A stretch of DNA of 64,000 bases from Pedobacter frigiditerrae (GTDB taxonomy: Bacteria > Bacteroidota > Bacteroidia > Sphingobacteriales > Sphingobacteriaceae). Shown one piece after another: positions 9,603 to 17,097 of this stretch (position 1 is its first letter; every line of letters begins with the position of its first letter). Below the pieces are notes generated by a model. That model searched no databases, was not told the origin of the DNA, and worked only from the letters and a program-made list of their open reading frames with translations. Both the position numbers and the translations under genes were made by a program. The stretch is taken from positions 1,612,001-1,676,000 of the forward strand of contig NZ_JAVTSS010000002.1 of the NCBI RefSeq assembly GCF_032678705.1, given 5' to 3'.

Positions 9603-9612
9603 GCACCGACCA

Positions 9613-10104
9613 TTGAAAAACTATTTTATGGGGTCTCTGATTTTACTGGCGCAATTTTTTTTGGATGCCCATGCACAGCAATCCGCAAATGTCAGTCTCC
9701 CACTGATGCAATTACGTGTCAATTCCCCGTTTGGTATGCGTATTCATCCTGTCACGGGGCAGGTCGACCTACACAAGGGAGTTGATCTGGCCGCCCGCTG
9801 CGAGCCAGTTCTCAGCATTATGGACGGCGCAGTAAGCGAAATAGGATTTAACCGCTTTCTGGGAAGTTATATCCGAATTGCACATGGCGAATTCCAAAGC
9901 ATATATGGGCACCTTTCACAAATTCTGGTCAACCCAAATGAACACGTAAAAGCCGGTCAGCTCATCGGGATAACCGGCTCAACCGGCAGGGTAACCGGGG
10001 AGCACCTGCATTTCAGCATCCGTTTCGGGAATAGATACCTCAATCCGCTTCAATTTTTAGGGTCGCTGTTATTGCCCGAACAGCTCCCCCCAAACATCAA
10101 ATAA
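9613..10104 (+). CDS. Exported M23 family (LytM-like) peptidoglycan endopeptidase
   Basis: About 163 residues. A TTG at 9613 gives the best signal peptide (MKNYFMGSLILLAQFFLDAHA); an ATG at 9628 is the alternative, and a much longer in-frame start at 9475 would overlap the previous gene and lacks a signal. The mature protein is a compact M23 domain with the zinc motifs HKGVD (HxxxD) and EHLHFSI (HxH), and the family phrase SPFGMRIHPVTG. It probably opens peptidoglycan so the conjugation channel can be built, a common role for such enzymes in transfer operons. It acts in the periplasm. Confidence 0.88.
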   Translation: MKNYFMGSLILLAQFFLDAHAQQSANVSLPLMQLRVNSPFGMRIHPVTGQVDLHKGVDLAARCEPVLSIMDGAVSEIGFNRFLGSYIRIAHGEFQSIYGHLSQILVNPNEHVKAGQLIGITGSTGRVTGEHLHFSIRFGNRYLNPLQFLGSLLLPEQLPPNIK

Positions 10105-10108
10105 TTTT

Positions 10109-10270
10109 ATGAAAAAACATTCAAGATCACTGGAAGATAAGTTAGATACACTTGCAGCTGGCCAGGCCATCGGTCTCACCGCCGCTGAAGCCGCCATTTA
10201 CGGAGTGGATTATGCAGATGAACTGCCCGAAGATGATGACAACGAACAGGAGGTTGAAGATGAGCAGTGA
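10109..10270 (+). CDS. Small acidic protein overlapping ardC
   Basis: 53 residues (MKKHSRSLEDKLDTLAAGQ...), with an acidic tail of Glu and Asp ending EVEDEQ. It starts four bases after the M23 gene and its stop lies 11 bases inside the ArdC gene, so the frame fills the gap between two co-directional genes exactly. It lacks a signal peptide. The middle (GLTAAEAAIYGVDYADEL) reads like a real small helical protein. Function unknown; given its position it could be translationally coupled to ArdC or act with it. Confidence 0.6.
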   Translation: MKKHSRSLEDKLDTLAAGQAIGLTAAEAAIYGVDYADELPEDDDNEQEVEDEQ

Positions 10271-11486
10271 TAAAGCAAAGGCGCTACACGTCCAGGTTGC
10301 GGAAAAACTTATTGAACAACTCCAAGCAGGAACCGCTCCTTGGCAAAAGCCATGGACCAGCGACAATGTGCCTGCTTTTGAGCTGCCCTACAATGCCATT
10401 ACCGGAAACCGATATAAGGGCATCAATACCTTTTCCTTAATACTTGCCGCCTATGAGGACCCACGCTGGATGACTTTTAACCAGGCATCGGCGAACGATT
10501 GGAACGTCAAAAAAGGAGAAAAAGCTTCGCTGATCCAATTCGTGAAAACTACCGACTTGGTGGTCAAAAGAGATGAAAGCGGAAAACCTGTGCTAAACGG
10601 TGAAGGACAGCCCGTCAAGATTTCGGTAAAACTTGACCGTCCTATCATTACAAGTGCATGGGTATTCAATGCCGCACAGGTAAACGGGATACCTGCCCTG
10701 CAAAAGCAGGAAATCGGCAAACTTGGCTGGGATCCGGTTGAGCGGGCCGAAAAACTGATAACCTCGTCGGGTGCAAATATCATCCATAAGCCGGGTGATA
10801 ATGCCTATTACAGTCCTGTTCGTGACAAGATCACCATGCCCATTAAGGAGCAGTTCGATGCTCCGGATAAATACTACGCGACATTGCTGCATGAATTGGG
10901 ACACTGGACCGGACATAGCGAACGGCTTGACCGCAGTATGATGAACAAATTCGGCAGCGAGGCCTACGCCCGCGAAGAATTACGGGCGGAAATTGCCTCC
11001 CTATTGATTGGACAGGAATTAAGGATTGGCCACGATCCCGGCCAGCATACCGCATACGTAGACAGTTGGATCAAGATCTTGCGAGATACGCCATTTGAAA
11101 TCCATGCCGCGGCGGCCGATGCGGAAAAGATATTTAACTATCTCACCGCACTGGAACAAAAAAGGGAAATCACCGCAACAGTGCAACACGTTGCCGCAGA
11201 ACATCTTCCCAAGAATAGAGCAGGTTCCAAATATCTGATTGCTGGGGATGAGATCGCTTATAACGACACCACCTACAAGGTCAAGGGCCATTTAAAACAG
11301 GGACGTCTTCAGATGGAAGACCAAGGCTCCGGAAAAAACTTTATCCTTTCCAAAAACGATGCGTTGTACGGCTCCCTGCTAGATGCCAAACAAAACCATG
11401 CAAGACAGGCCACCACCACGGCTGAAAAAGAAATATCGGTAACCAAGAATACTGAATCGGCCGCCGCCTACGGAGTGCGACGCTAA
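10260..11486 (+). CDS. ardC: ArdC-like antirestriction protein (DUF1738 plus zincin metalloprotease)
   Basis: 408 residues from the ATG at 10260; a longer in-frame start at 10152 would cover the preceding small gene. The N-terminal domain (about residues 1-130) has the single-stranded-DNA-binding ArdC signature EKLIEQLQAGTAPWQKPW. The C-terminal domain carries a zincin site HELGHWTGH and a later E in REELRAEIAS. ArdC proteins protect incoming single-stranded conjugative DNA from host restriction. An additional 90-residue tail after the peptidase domain is variable. It is the element's own antirestriction gene, placed just before a large restriction island. Confidence 0.88.
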   Translation: MSSDKAKALHVQVAEKLIEQLQAGTAPWQKPWTSDNVPAFELPYNAITGNRYKGINTFSLILAAYEDPRWMTFNQASANDWNVKKGEKASLIQFVKTTDLVVKRDESGKPVLNGEGQPVKISVKLDRPIITSAWVFNAAQVNGIPALQKQEIGKLGWDPVERAEKLITSSGANIIHKPGDNAYYSPVRDKITMPIKEQFDAPDKYYATLLHELGHWTGHSERLDRSMMNKFGSEAYAREELRAEIASLLIGQELRIGHDPGQHTAYVDSWIKILRDTPFEIHAAAADAEKIFNYLTALEQKREITATVQHVAAEHLPKNRAGSKYLIAGDEIAYNDTTYKVKGHLKQGRLQMEDQGSGKNFILSKNDALYGSLLDAKQNHARQATTTAEKEISVTKNTESAAAYGVRR

Positions 11487-11514
11487 ACCATTAAGAATTA
11501 CAATCAGTTAAATT

Positions 11515-12321
11515 ATGGAAACATTGATCAAGGAAAACGAGTTGCCGCTTAAAGAACTCGAAAAGCTCGGACTTTACCAGGACGGACAAATGAACCTGAG
11601 TAGTGAAGACCTCGACGCATTGCTTGCTGGAAGAAGAACAGATATGCGCAGTTTGGTCCATTTAAAGATGGACGGATTTGCAATCCGTCAACTAGATGCC
11701 AAACTATCGCTCAATAGAAATGAAGATGGTAGCATCGCGGTGAACCTGCATCCGATCTATAAAGAGGTTAAGCCACATCCCTTGCTAAGCGATGCAGAAA
11801 CTAAAGTGCTATTGGATGGCAAACTACAGTCCGTGCAGAAAACCTATGAGCAGGCCGATAAAAAACTTTCGCAACTTATCATAGAGTACGACCAGCAGAC
11901 CAGGGAATTTGTCGGTTATGATCCAGACCAGGTTGAGGTACCTGTTAAGGTCAACGGGGAAAACCTGTCAGAAAAGCAAAAAAAGGTATTCCAAAGTGGA
12001 GGTCTTGTCGAACTGGAAGACGGCACACGTATACAGCATAGTGCAACAGACAGTAAGGGAATCAGGTCGGACCGAAAGGCATTGATATTATCGGTACTAT
12101 TGGACGGCGGAATTTCCTATCTGCTGCTCCGCGGCATCCGCAACCTAGCAGGAAACAATGATGAACAGAAAGAAGGATATACCAAAGGCTACAACCAGGC
12201 ACTTGCGGACAGCATGGTAGGCAAGCCTAAAAGAGAAGTTGAAATGACAGTGGGAGAGCATATTGATCACTCCCGATCATCCCAACATAGCCGAGGTTAT
12301 GGGCGCACTGCCTCTCGTTGA
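11515..12321 (+). CDS. DUF4099/DUF3945-type ICE accessory protein
   Basis: 268 residues. Residues about 40-85 (LVHLKMDGFAIRQLDAKLSL, then NLHPIYKE) fit the DUF4099 domain. Residues about 145-175 (VNGENLSEKQKKVFQSGGLV) fit DUF3945. In Bacteroidetes mobile elements these domains often accompany or extend DNA topoisomerases, but no topoisomerase domain is present here. One short hydrophobic stretch (LILSVLLDGGISYLLLRG) could contact the membrane. Its stop overlaps the next start (TGATG). Role in DNA processing is inferred. Confidence 0.7.
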   Translation: METLIKENELPLKELEKLGLYQDGQMNLSSEDLDALLAGRRTDMRSLVHLKMDGFAIRQLDAKLSLNRNEDGSIAVNLHPIYKEVKPHPLLSDAETKVLLDGKLQSVQKTYEQADKKLSQLIIEYDQQTREFVGYDPDQVEVPVKVNGENLSEKQKKVFQSGGLVELEDGTRIQHSATDSKGIRSDRKALILSVLLDGGISYLLLRGIRNLAGNNDEQKEGYTKGYNQALADSMVGKPKREVEMTVGEHIDHSRSSQHSRGYGRTASR

Positions 12322-12968
12322 TGTTTCCTTTGTGCGATATTTTTCCGGCCGGACTTAATCCCGCCGTGCAGGTCTTTTTCTTAAACTGGGTAACTGTAAA
12401 AAACGGTGTTCTGCTGTTTTTTTATCAAGACAAGCGCGTGAACCTAGCAACCGAATATTGGGCGCCACCAAGACACCTGGTTCCCGTATCATCTGGCATC
12501 TGGCTAGTATACGAAGGATTTGCAGCACAAGTGAGGTATTTGTTTATAGGCGGGTCCGCTGCCGACATCCTTTGTTTCTGCCAGTTCAATCCTGACTGGC
12601 TAAAGGGTGATTGTACTGTAGCCTTTGCTGCATTGGGACTATTGCCAAACGCCGCCCAGATAGTTTTTTTAAAAGAACGATTCCACAATGCCAAAATACA
12701 TACTCTCTTTGAAAATGGAATTACGGGCAGGGTGACCGATTGTAAAATTGCTCTATGGCAAAAAGGTAAAGATGCCAGTTTCATGGTAATTAACGACCAG
12801 GTCCAGATCACCTACAAAAACCGTCGATACAAAATTCCCGTAGCGGTCTTTTCACTTAATAGATTTGAAACTGCCATAGGTATCCGCAGTAAAATCCGTA
12901 CCCATAAACCGAAAGGCTGCCCAGGTTCTTATCACGAGTTTTTCGTGAGCAACCAAAATAGAAGATAA
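12321..12968 (+). CDS. ICE hypothetical protein, possible degenerate toprim-like fold
   Basis: 215 residues from the ATG at 12321, coupled to the preceding gene by a one-base overlap. No signal peptide. The middle (LVYEGFAAQVRYLFIGG ... FENGITGRVTD) is faintly reminiscent of a toprim domain, with an early Glu and a later acidic/Gly-Arg segment, but the expected DxD is not intact. I therefore treat it as an unknown protein. It is the last gene of the conjugative block before the A+T-rich defence island. Confidence 0.55.
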   Translation: MFPLCDIFPAGLNPAVQVFFLNWVTVKNGVLLFFYQDKRVNLATEYWAPPRHLVPVSSGIWLVYEGFAAQVRYLFIGGSAADILCFCQFNPDWLKGDCTVAFAALGLLPNAAQIVFLKERFHNAKIHTLFENGITGRVTDCKIALWQKGKDASFMVINDQVQITYKNRRYKIPVAVFSLNRFETAIGIRSKIRTHKPKGCPGSYHEFFVSNQNRR

Positions 12969-12978
12969 CAGCAAATGT

Positions 12979-13032
12979 CCCCTGGTTCCTACGGACCAGG
13001 GTGCTTTGCCGTGTACCAAGTTAAGGCTTGGT
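12979..13032 (+). terminator. Two consecutive hairpins at the end of the transfer operon
   Basis: CCCTGGT (12980-12986) pairs with ACCAGGG (12995-13001) over an 8-base loop. ACCAAG (13015-13020) pairs with CTTGGT (13027-13032) over 6 bases. A T-run follows at about 13053-13058. They lie in the only gap between the transfer block and the defence cassette and could end or attenuate the transfer transcript. Neither hairpin is followed at once by a T-run, so the assignment is tentative. Confidence 0.4.
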
Positions 13033-13062
13033 AAAGATGCTAGTAAAGATTCTATTTTTTAA

Positions 13063-14538
13063 ATGACTAGTTTTATCAGACGAACTCAACCTAGTACAAT
13101 GAAAAATACATTCCGAAGAATAATTCGCTACTTTAAACGAAATGAATTTGAGAAAATACTTGACAAGCTGGTATACGAAATCCTAACCAACCTAATAGGG
13201 AAATCAAAGCCAAAAAATAGAGTAATAAGCACAGTTCGCAAAAGTATGAATTATGTGTCCATCAATCTATCACAAAATAACAGTTGGAATGGTAAACCAG
13301 AGGACTTAGTTAAGGAGGTTAGCAGATTAATAAGGGAATACTTTGACAACAACCATGCTTCGATATTTTTAAGAACCAGACTGAACAACATCAGCTTTAA
13401 TGTAGATTATGGTGAAGAAGATGTTTATAATGAAAACGTTCAGATATTTTATGGAACTACACTTTTAAACGGGTCTAAAAAACCGAGGAAATTAACATTT
13501 CGCCAAAAAGTCTATAATAGTATTTGGTTCTGGCCAACGCTGATTGCCTCATTAATTACTGCAGTACTCATAACTGCATCAGTCCAGCACTTTTATCAAG
13601 CTGATGAGATCGAGCTAACCAAGATCGAGGCAATAAACCAGAGCATCACATTTGTAACCGGAATATTCGGATCATTTATCATGACGTTTTTAATGACGAG
13701 GGTATTAAATCTTCGTCAGGAAAAGATAAAGCGAGCTCCTCAAATAAAGGCTTTGTCAGAAAAATTGGCACAGTTCCAAAAGATTTGTTACCATTTAATC
13801 AATGACCATCGGTTTTGGCGGGATAGTCAAGATTACAAGTACGCAAAAAAGATAAGTAATCGAATATCGTACTGGGATTCAAAAAGCCTTGTTGCCCATG
13901 AGGATGATGCGCATTTTAATTATTACAGGTCATTAATTGGGCTACCTGGGCATCGCACAGATGTTATTTGGTTGTATTTGCAGCTAAATATGTTTGCAGA
14001 TTTAAACCCAATGCAAAACCTGAATTTATTATATACAAAGCACCCACCTGTTAAAATTTATTCTTTGAAAGAGATAAACGAATTTTTAGACTTTATTGAA
14101 TATAACGAAATATATAATTATCTTGATAAAACGACGGACGTTCCAGAATACAACGGTCAGACCAATTCGGGCACCAGTATCGTCGAAGCAGCAAAACGTA
14201 TTGATCCAGTAAAATTTGCTGCCGCAACATATTCTAAAGAACTACTAATCGCCGTTGCGGATGAGATTCAGAACCAGGTACTCCCAAATCTTTATCACCT
14301 ATTAGTACTTAACGAAGACAGGCTACCGATTTCGGTACGTTATTATTTTTATTCAGCAGTCTCCATTATTTTTTTAACAGTGATTTGGCCCATCACCTAC
14401 AAATTGTTTTTCAATGACCAACTGCTTTTGAATATTGGCAGTATAATCCTATTGGGGGTATTTGTACACATTCTTTTAATGTTAAGAGTATTCTTAAATA
14501 GCGAAGCAACGCTGCGTTTACCAGATGATTATAGATAA
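13063..14538 (+). CDS. Four-helix membrane protein of unknown function, first gene of a candidate defence cassette
   Basis: 491 residues. A hydrophilic N-terminal domain (1-150) is followed by a membrane hairpin (about 154-174 and 194-214), a large cytosolic helical region (215-425), and a second hairpin (about 427-449 and 454-476) near the C terminus. No family is recognised. An ATG at 13099 is an alternative start. The gene is A+T-rich compared with the transfer genes and heads a co-directional set with an ADP-ribosyltransferase-like, a DUF4209 and a PD-(D/E)XK protein. By analogy with other defence systems it could be a membrane effector or sensor; this is speculation. Confidence 0.7.
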   Translation: MTSFIRRTQPSTMKNTFRRIIRYFKRNEFEKILDKLVYEILTNLIGKSKPKNRVISTVRKSMNYVSINLSQNNSWNGKPEDLVKEVSRLIREYFDNNHASIFLRTRLNNISFNVDYGEEDVYNENVQIFYGTTLLNGSKKPRKLTFRQKVYNSIWFWPTLIASLITAVLITASVQHFYQADEIELTKIEAINQSITFVTGIFGSFIMTFLMTRVLNLRQEKIKRAPQIKALSEKLAQFQKICYHLINDHRFWRDSQDYKYAKKISNRISYWDSKSLVAHEDDAHFNYYRSLIGLPGHRTDVIWLYLQLNMFADLNPMQNLNLLYTKHPPVKIYSLKEINEFLDFIEYNEIYNYLDKTTDVPEYNGQTNSGTSIVEAAKRIDPVKFAAATYSKELLIAVADEIQNQVLPNLYHLLVLNEDRLPISVRYYFYSAVSIIFLTVIWPITYKLFFNDQLLLNIGSIILLGVFVHILLMLRVFLNSEATLRLPDDYR

Positions 14539-14576
14539 CCGTTTAAGTATTGAAATTAACGACAAAAGAGATAACC

Positions 14577-15293
14577 ATGCTTAATTTATATAGAGGCGAC
14601 AGTATATTTAATACGAAATCAAAACCAGCGAGGTATAGATCAGAAGGGCTTACTTCGAGTGCGTTTGGAGGCGGTGGAGACCCCAAGAATATTGAACGAA
14701 TAAGTTTCTTAGAAACGGTAAAACAACATATCGATCACTTAAAATCTTACGAAAAGGACTATTTTAAGATCACCGACTATATTTCATTTTCAGGGCAAGA
14801 GGAGATTGCGCTACGCTGGTCTGCTGATTTAAAACCTGACGAACTGGTTACCTGCACTTTACCCTTTACCGAAACCAGATATGTGTTTCACATACAAATA
14901 CCAGAAAGCGAATTAAAAGTGATATCTACAGGAGTTTGGGAGTTTAATTATGCCTGTAATAAAGATCTTAAAAGCTCAAATATTCCCGGTGATGATTTAA
15001 GGACTTTTGCACTTCGGTATAGTACCTGTCCGTTATGTGACTCTGTCTCAAAATTGCATAGCCTAATGCTGGTAAAACCATCTATGTTCATGTCTGATCT
15101 GACGAACGTAGCCAAATATAAAAGAGCAAATAAATTAGCTGATAAAAACGATGAATGGATGATACTACCAAATGACCTAATCGAACATGGTCTTAGAGGA
15201 ACCCGAATCCCACGGGCGGATTTTTGGCAAGCAAGGCATTATCTATTACAAACTGAAATTGGTTGTGAACGAATTATAGAATATGAATACTAA
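14577..15293 (+). CDS. Putative ADP-ribosyltransferase-fold protein
   Basis: 238 residues from ATG 14577; a TTG at 14550 is the longer alternative. Features that resemble the ADP-ribosyltransferase fold are an early LYRGDS (R6), a segment YISFSGQEEIALRW (S-F-S at 70-72) like the STS strand, and a late DEWMILP (E193) like the catalytic Glu strand. This R-S-E order is visible, but the motifs are weak and no search was possible, so the call is tentative. A CPLC motif lies in between. The stop overlaps the DUF4209 gene by one base (TAATG), showing tight coupling to it. It could modify NAD-dependent targets in a defence or toxin role. Confidence 0.5.
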   Translation: MLNLYRGDSIFNTKSKPARYRSEGLTSSAFGGGGDPKNIERISFLETVKQHIDHLKSYEKDYFKITDYISFSGQEEIALRWSADLKPDELVTCTLPFTETRYVFHIQIPESELKVISTGVWEFNYACNKDLKSSNIPGDDLRTFALRYSTCPLCDSVSKLHSLMLVKPSMFMSDLTNVAKYKRANKLADKNDEWMILPNDLIEHGLRGTRIPRADFWQARHYLLQTEIGCERIIEYEY

Positions 15294-17059
15294 TGGGCAT
15301 TAAAGACATTTTAGCAAAATATGATGATCCTACATTAAAGATATTTGATGAAACGGATGTTAATTCTGAACTCAACCGGTTGCCAGGTCTGGGAGAAAAG
15401 AAACTGCCAACTGAGGATATTGGCGAATTAATGGCCTTTGGATTTTATGAAGATTATCAAGACAGGAATACGGGATGGGGTACATATTTCGGTCCGATGA
15501 TTGTTCGTCCAAACGGGGATGGTACAGTTTCAGAGTCTCCATCCATTAGATTAGTTACCCCTGAAATGCTAACTTACTGGCTTGGACGTTCAGAAGCAGC
15601 ACAGAACCCAATTTTAGTAGCCCGATACAGCGGATTGGTTTGGGATTTTACAAAATATGTTACCGAAAAAAAGCCCTTAGCCACTGTTGCAAGAATATAT
15701 ATAAATGCCGTAAATCGCATAGCAAATGAGAGATATTACAAAGTTGAGGTATATGTTTTTACTAAGCTAAAAAGAGCTCTATCAATAGCTATTCTTTTAA
15801 AGGACAAAGTTCTTATAAGCGAATGCAAGAATACTATCATTGCATTTGAGAATGCCGTCTCGGTTGATAATTTACCCGGTATTTGGGGACATGCGTTCGA
15901 CATGCTCGTTTTTAATAAACAAGTTGAACTTACGGTTTCAGAAGAAAAATCAATAATTGATGAATTGGAAGCAAAACTTGATCGGTTGCTGTCTTTTAAT
16001 CAACCAGATTTAATTAATTATATCTGGTCTGCGCAAAATTCCGCCACTCGGTTGGGTGATTACTACAGAAAAAAATCAGATAAAGCTGCCGTCAAAAGAG
16101 TAATATCCAAGTTTGCATTATCATCGATATTAGCAAACAAAGATAGTTCAGTACCCCAAATCGCCGGCAATGCAGAAGAAATCTACAAGTTGTATATGAA
16201 ATACAACATGAAGGAGGAAGCGGCAGAAATGCTTTTGAAAGTACGAGAGCATAGTACAAAAGTGCCCGCCGAGATGAAGCGTGTGGGAGCTGAAATAACA
16301 ATACCGAATGAAAAAATAAAAGAATATCTCGATGGGATGACTTCAGGCAGTCTGGAACAATCGTTATACAGATTATTGATTACCTATATCCCCGTAACCG
16401 AAACTGCGACGAAACAATTACAAGATAGATTCAGCAAAGCCCCGATTTCCTACCTTTTTACACAACAGTTAGTTGACAATAAGGGACGTGTTATTACTAC
16501 CATACCACCTTTAGCCGAAGATTTTGAAAGCCATCTTTTGCGCGAAATATCTAACGACATGGTAATTCAAGCAATAATGTTAAAAATTCTTGTAGATAAT
16601 CTCATAGACAAATACGGCCTCAACAGCAACGATATTCTTTTAATGTTGAAAGAATGTCCAGTTATTTATGGTAGCCGGACCAAAATTATTGAGAGAGGGT
16701 TAGACGCCTATTTTGCAGGTGATTATATGGTAGCGGTCCACCTAATTGTTCCGCAAATTGAAGAAGCAATCAGAAATGTAGTTGAACTGGCCGGGGGTAA
16801 TGTTTTAAAGGAATCAAGAAGCGGGGGATTTCATGTGCGAACATTTGATGATATTTTGCGTGATCCCATTATCTCAGAAGCGCTTGACCCGGAACTTGTC
16901 AACTATTTTAAAATTTTATTTACAGATCAGCGTGGATGGAATTTGAGAAATAATGTTTGTCATGGTATGACTGATTTTGAGGAATTTAACTATAAAACAG
17001 CTGACCGCTTAATTCATGCCCTACTTTGTCTTTCTTTCATCAAAGAGATTGAAGAATGA
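15293..17059 (+). CDS. DUF4209 protein with HEPN-type RNxxxH motif
   Basis: 588 residues. The long N-terminal part is helical and repeat-like. The C-terminal region has the DUF4209 hallmark RNNVCHG (R552, N553, H557). This RNxxxH pattern is also that of HEPN ribonucleases, where Arg and His cleave RNA. The flanking segment (VPQIEEAIRNVV, later DRLIHALLCLSF) fits a four-helix HEPN bundle. An RNA-cleaving effector activated by infection is therefore plausible, but it is inferred. It is translationally coupled to the ADP-ribosyltransferase-like gene and followed 38 bases later by a nuclease gene. Confidence 0.75.
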   Translation: MGIKDILAKYDDPTLKIFDETDVNSELNRLPGLGEKKLPTEDIGELMAFGFYEDYQDRNTGWGTYFGPMIVRPNGDGTVSESPSIRLVTPEMLTYWLGRSEAAQNPILVARYSGLVWDFTKYVTEKKPLATVARIYINAVNRIANERYYKVEVYVFTKLKRALSIAILLKDKVLISECKNTIIAFENAVSVDNLPGIWGHAFDMLVFNKQVELTVSEEKSIIDELEAKLDRLLSFNQPDLINYIWSAQNSATRLGDYYRKKSDKAAVKRVISKFALSSILANKDSSVPQIAGNAEEIYKLYMKYNMKEEAAEMLLKVREHSTKVPAEMKRVGAEITIPNEKIKEYLDGMTSGSLEQSLYRLLITYIPVTETATKQLQDRFSKAPISYLFTQQLVDNKGRVITTIPPLAEDFESHLLREISNDMVIQAIMLKILVDNLIDKYGLNSNDILLMLKECPVIYGSRTKIIERGLDAYFAGDYMVAVHLIVPQIEEAIRNVVELAGGNVLKESRSGGFHVRTFDDILRDPIISEALDPELVNYFKILFTDQRGWNLRNNVCHGMTDFEEFNYKTADRLIHALLCLSFIKEIEE

Positions 17060-17097
17060 TGTTAAATACAGTTGTAAATTAAAATTTTGGTTGAAGC

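Noticed and set aside
9475..9612. Upstream extension of the M23 peptidase
   Set aside because: It overlaps the preceding gene and removes the signal peptide; the TTG at 9613 or ATG at 9628 gives a proper exported enzyme.
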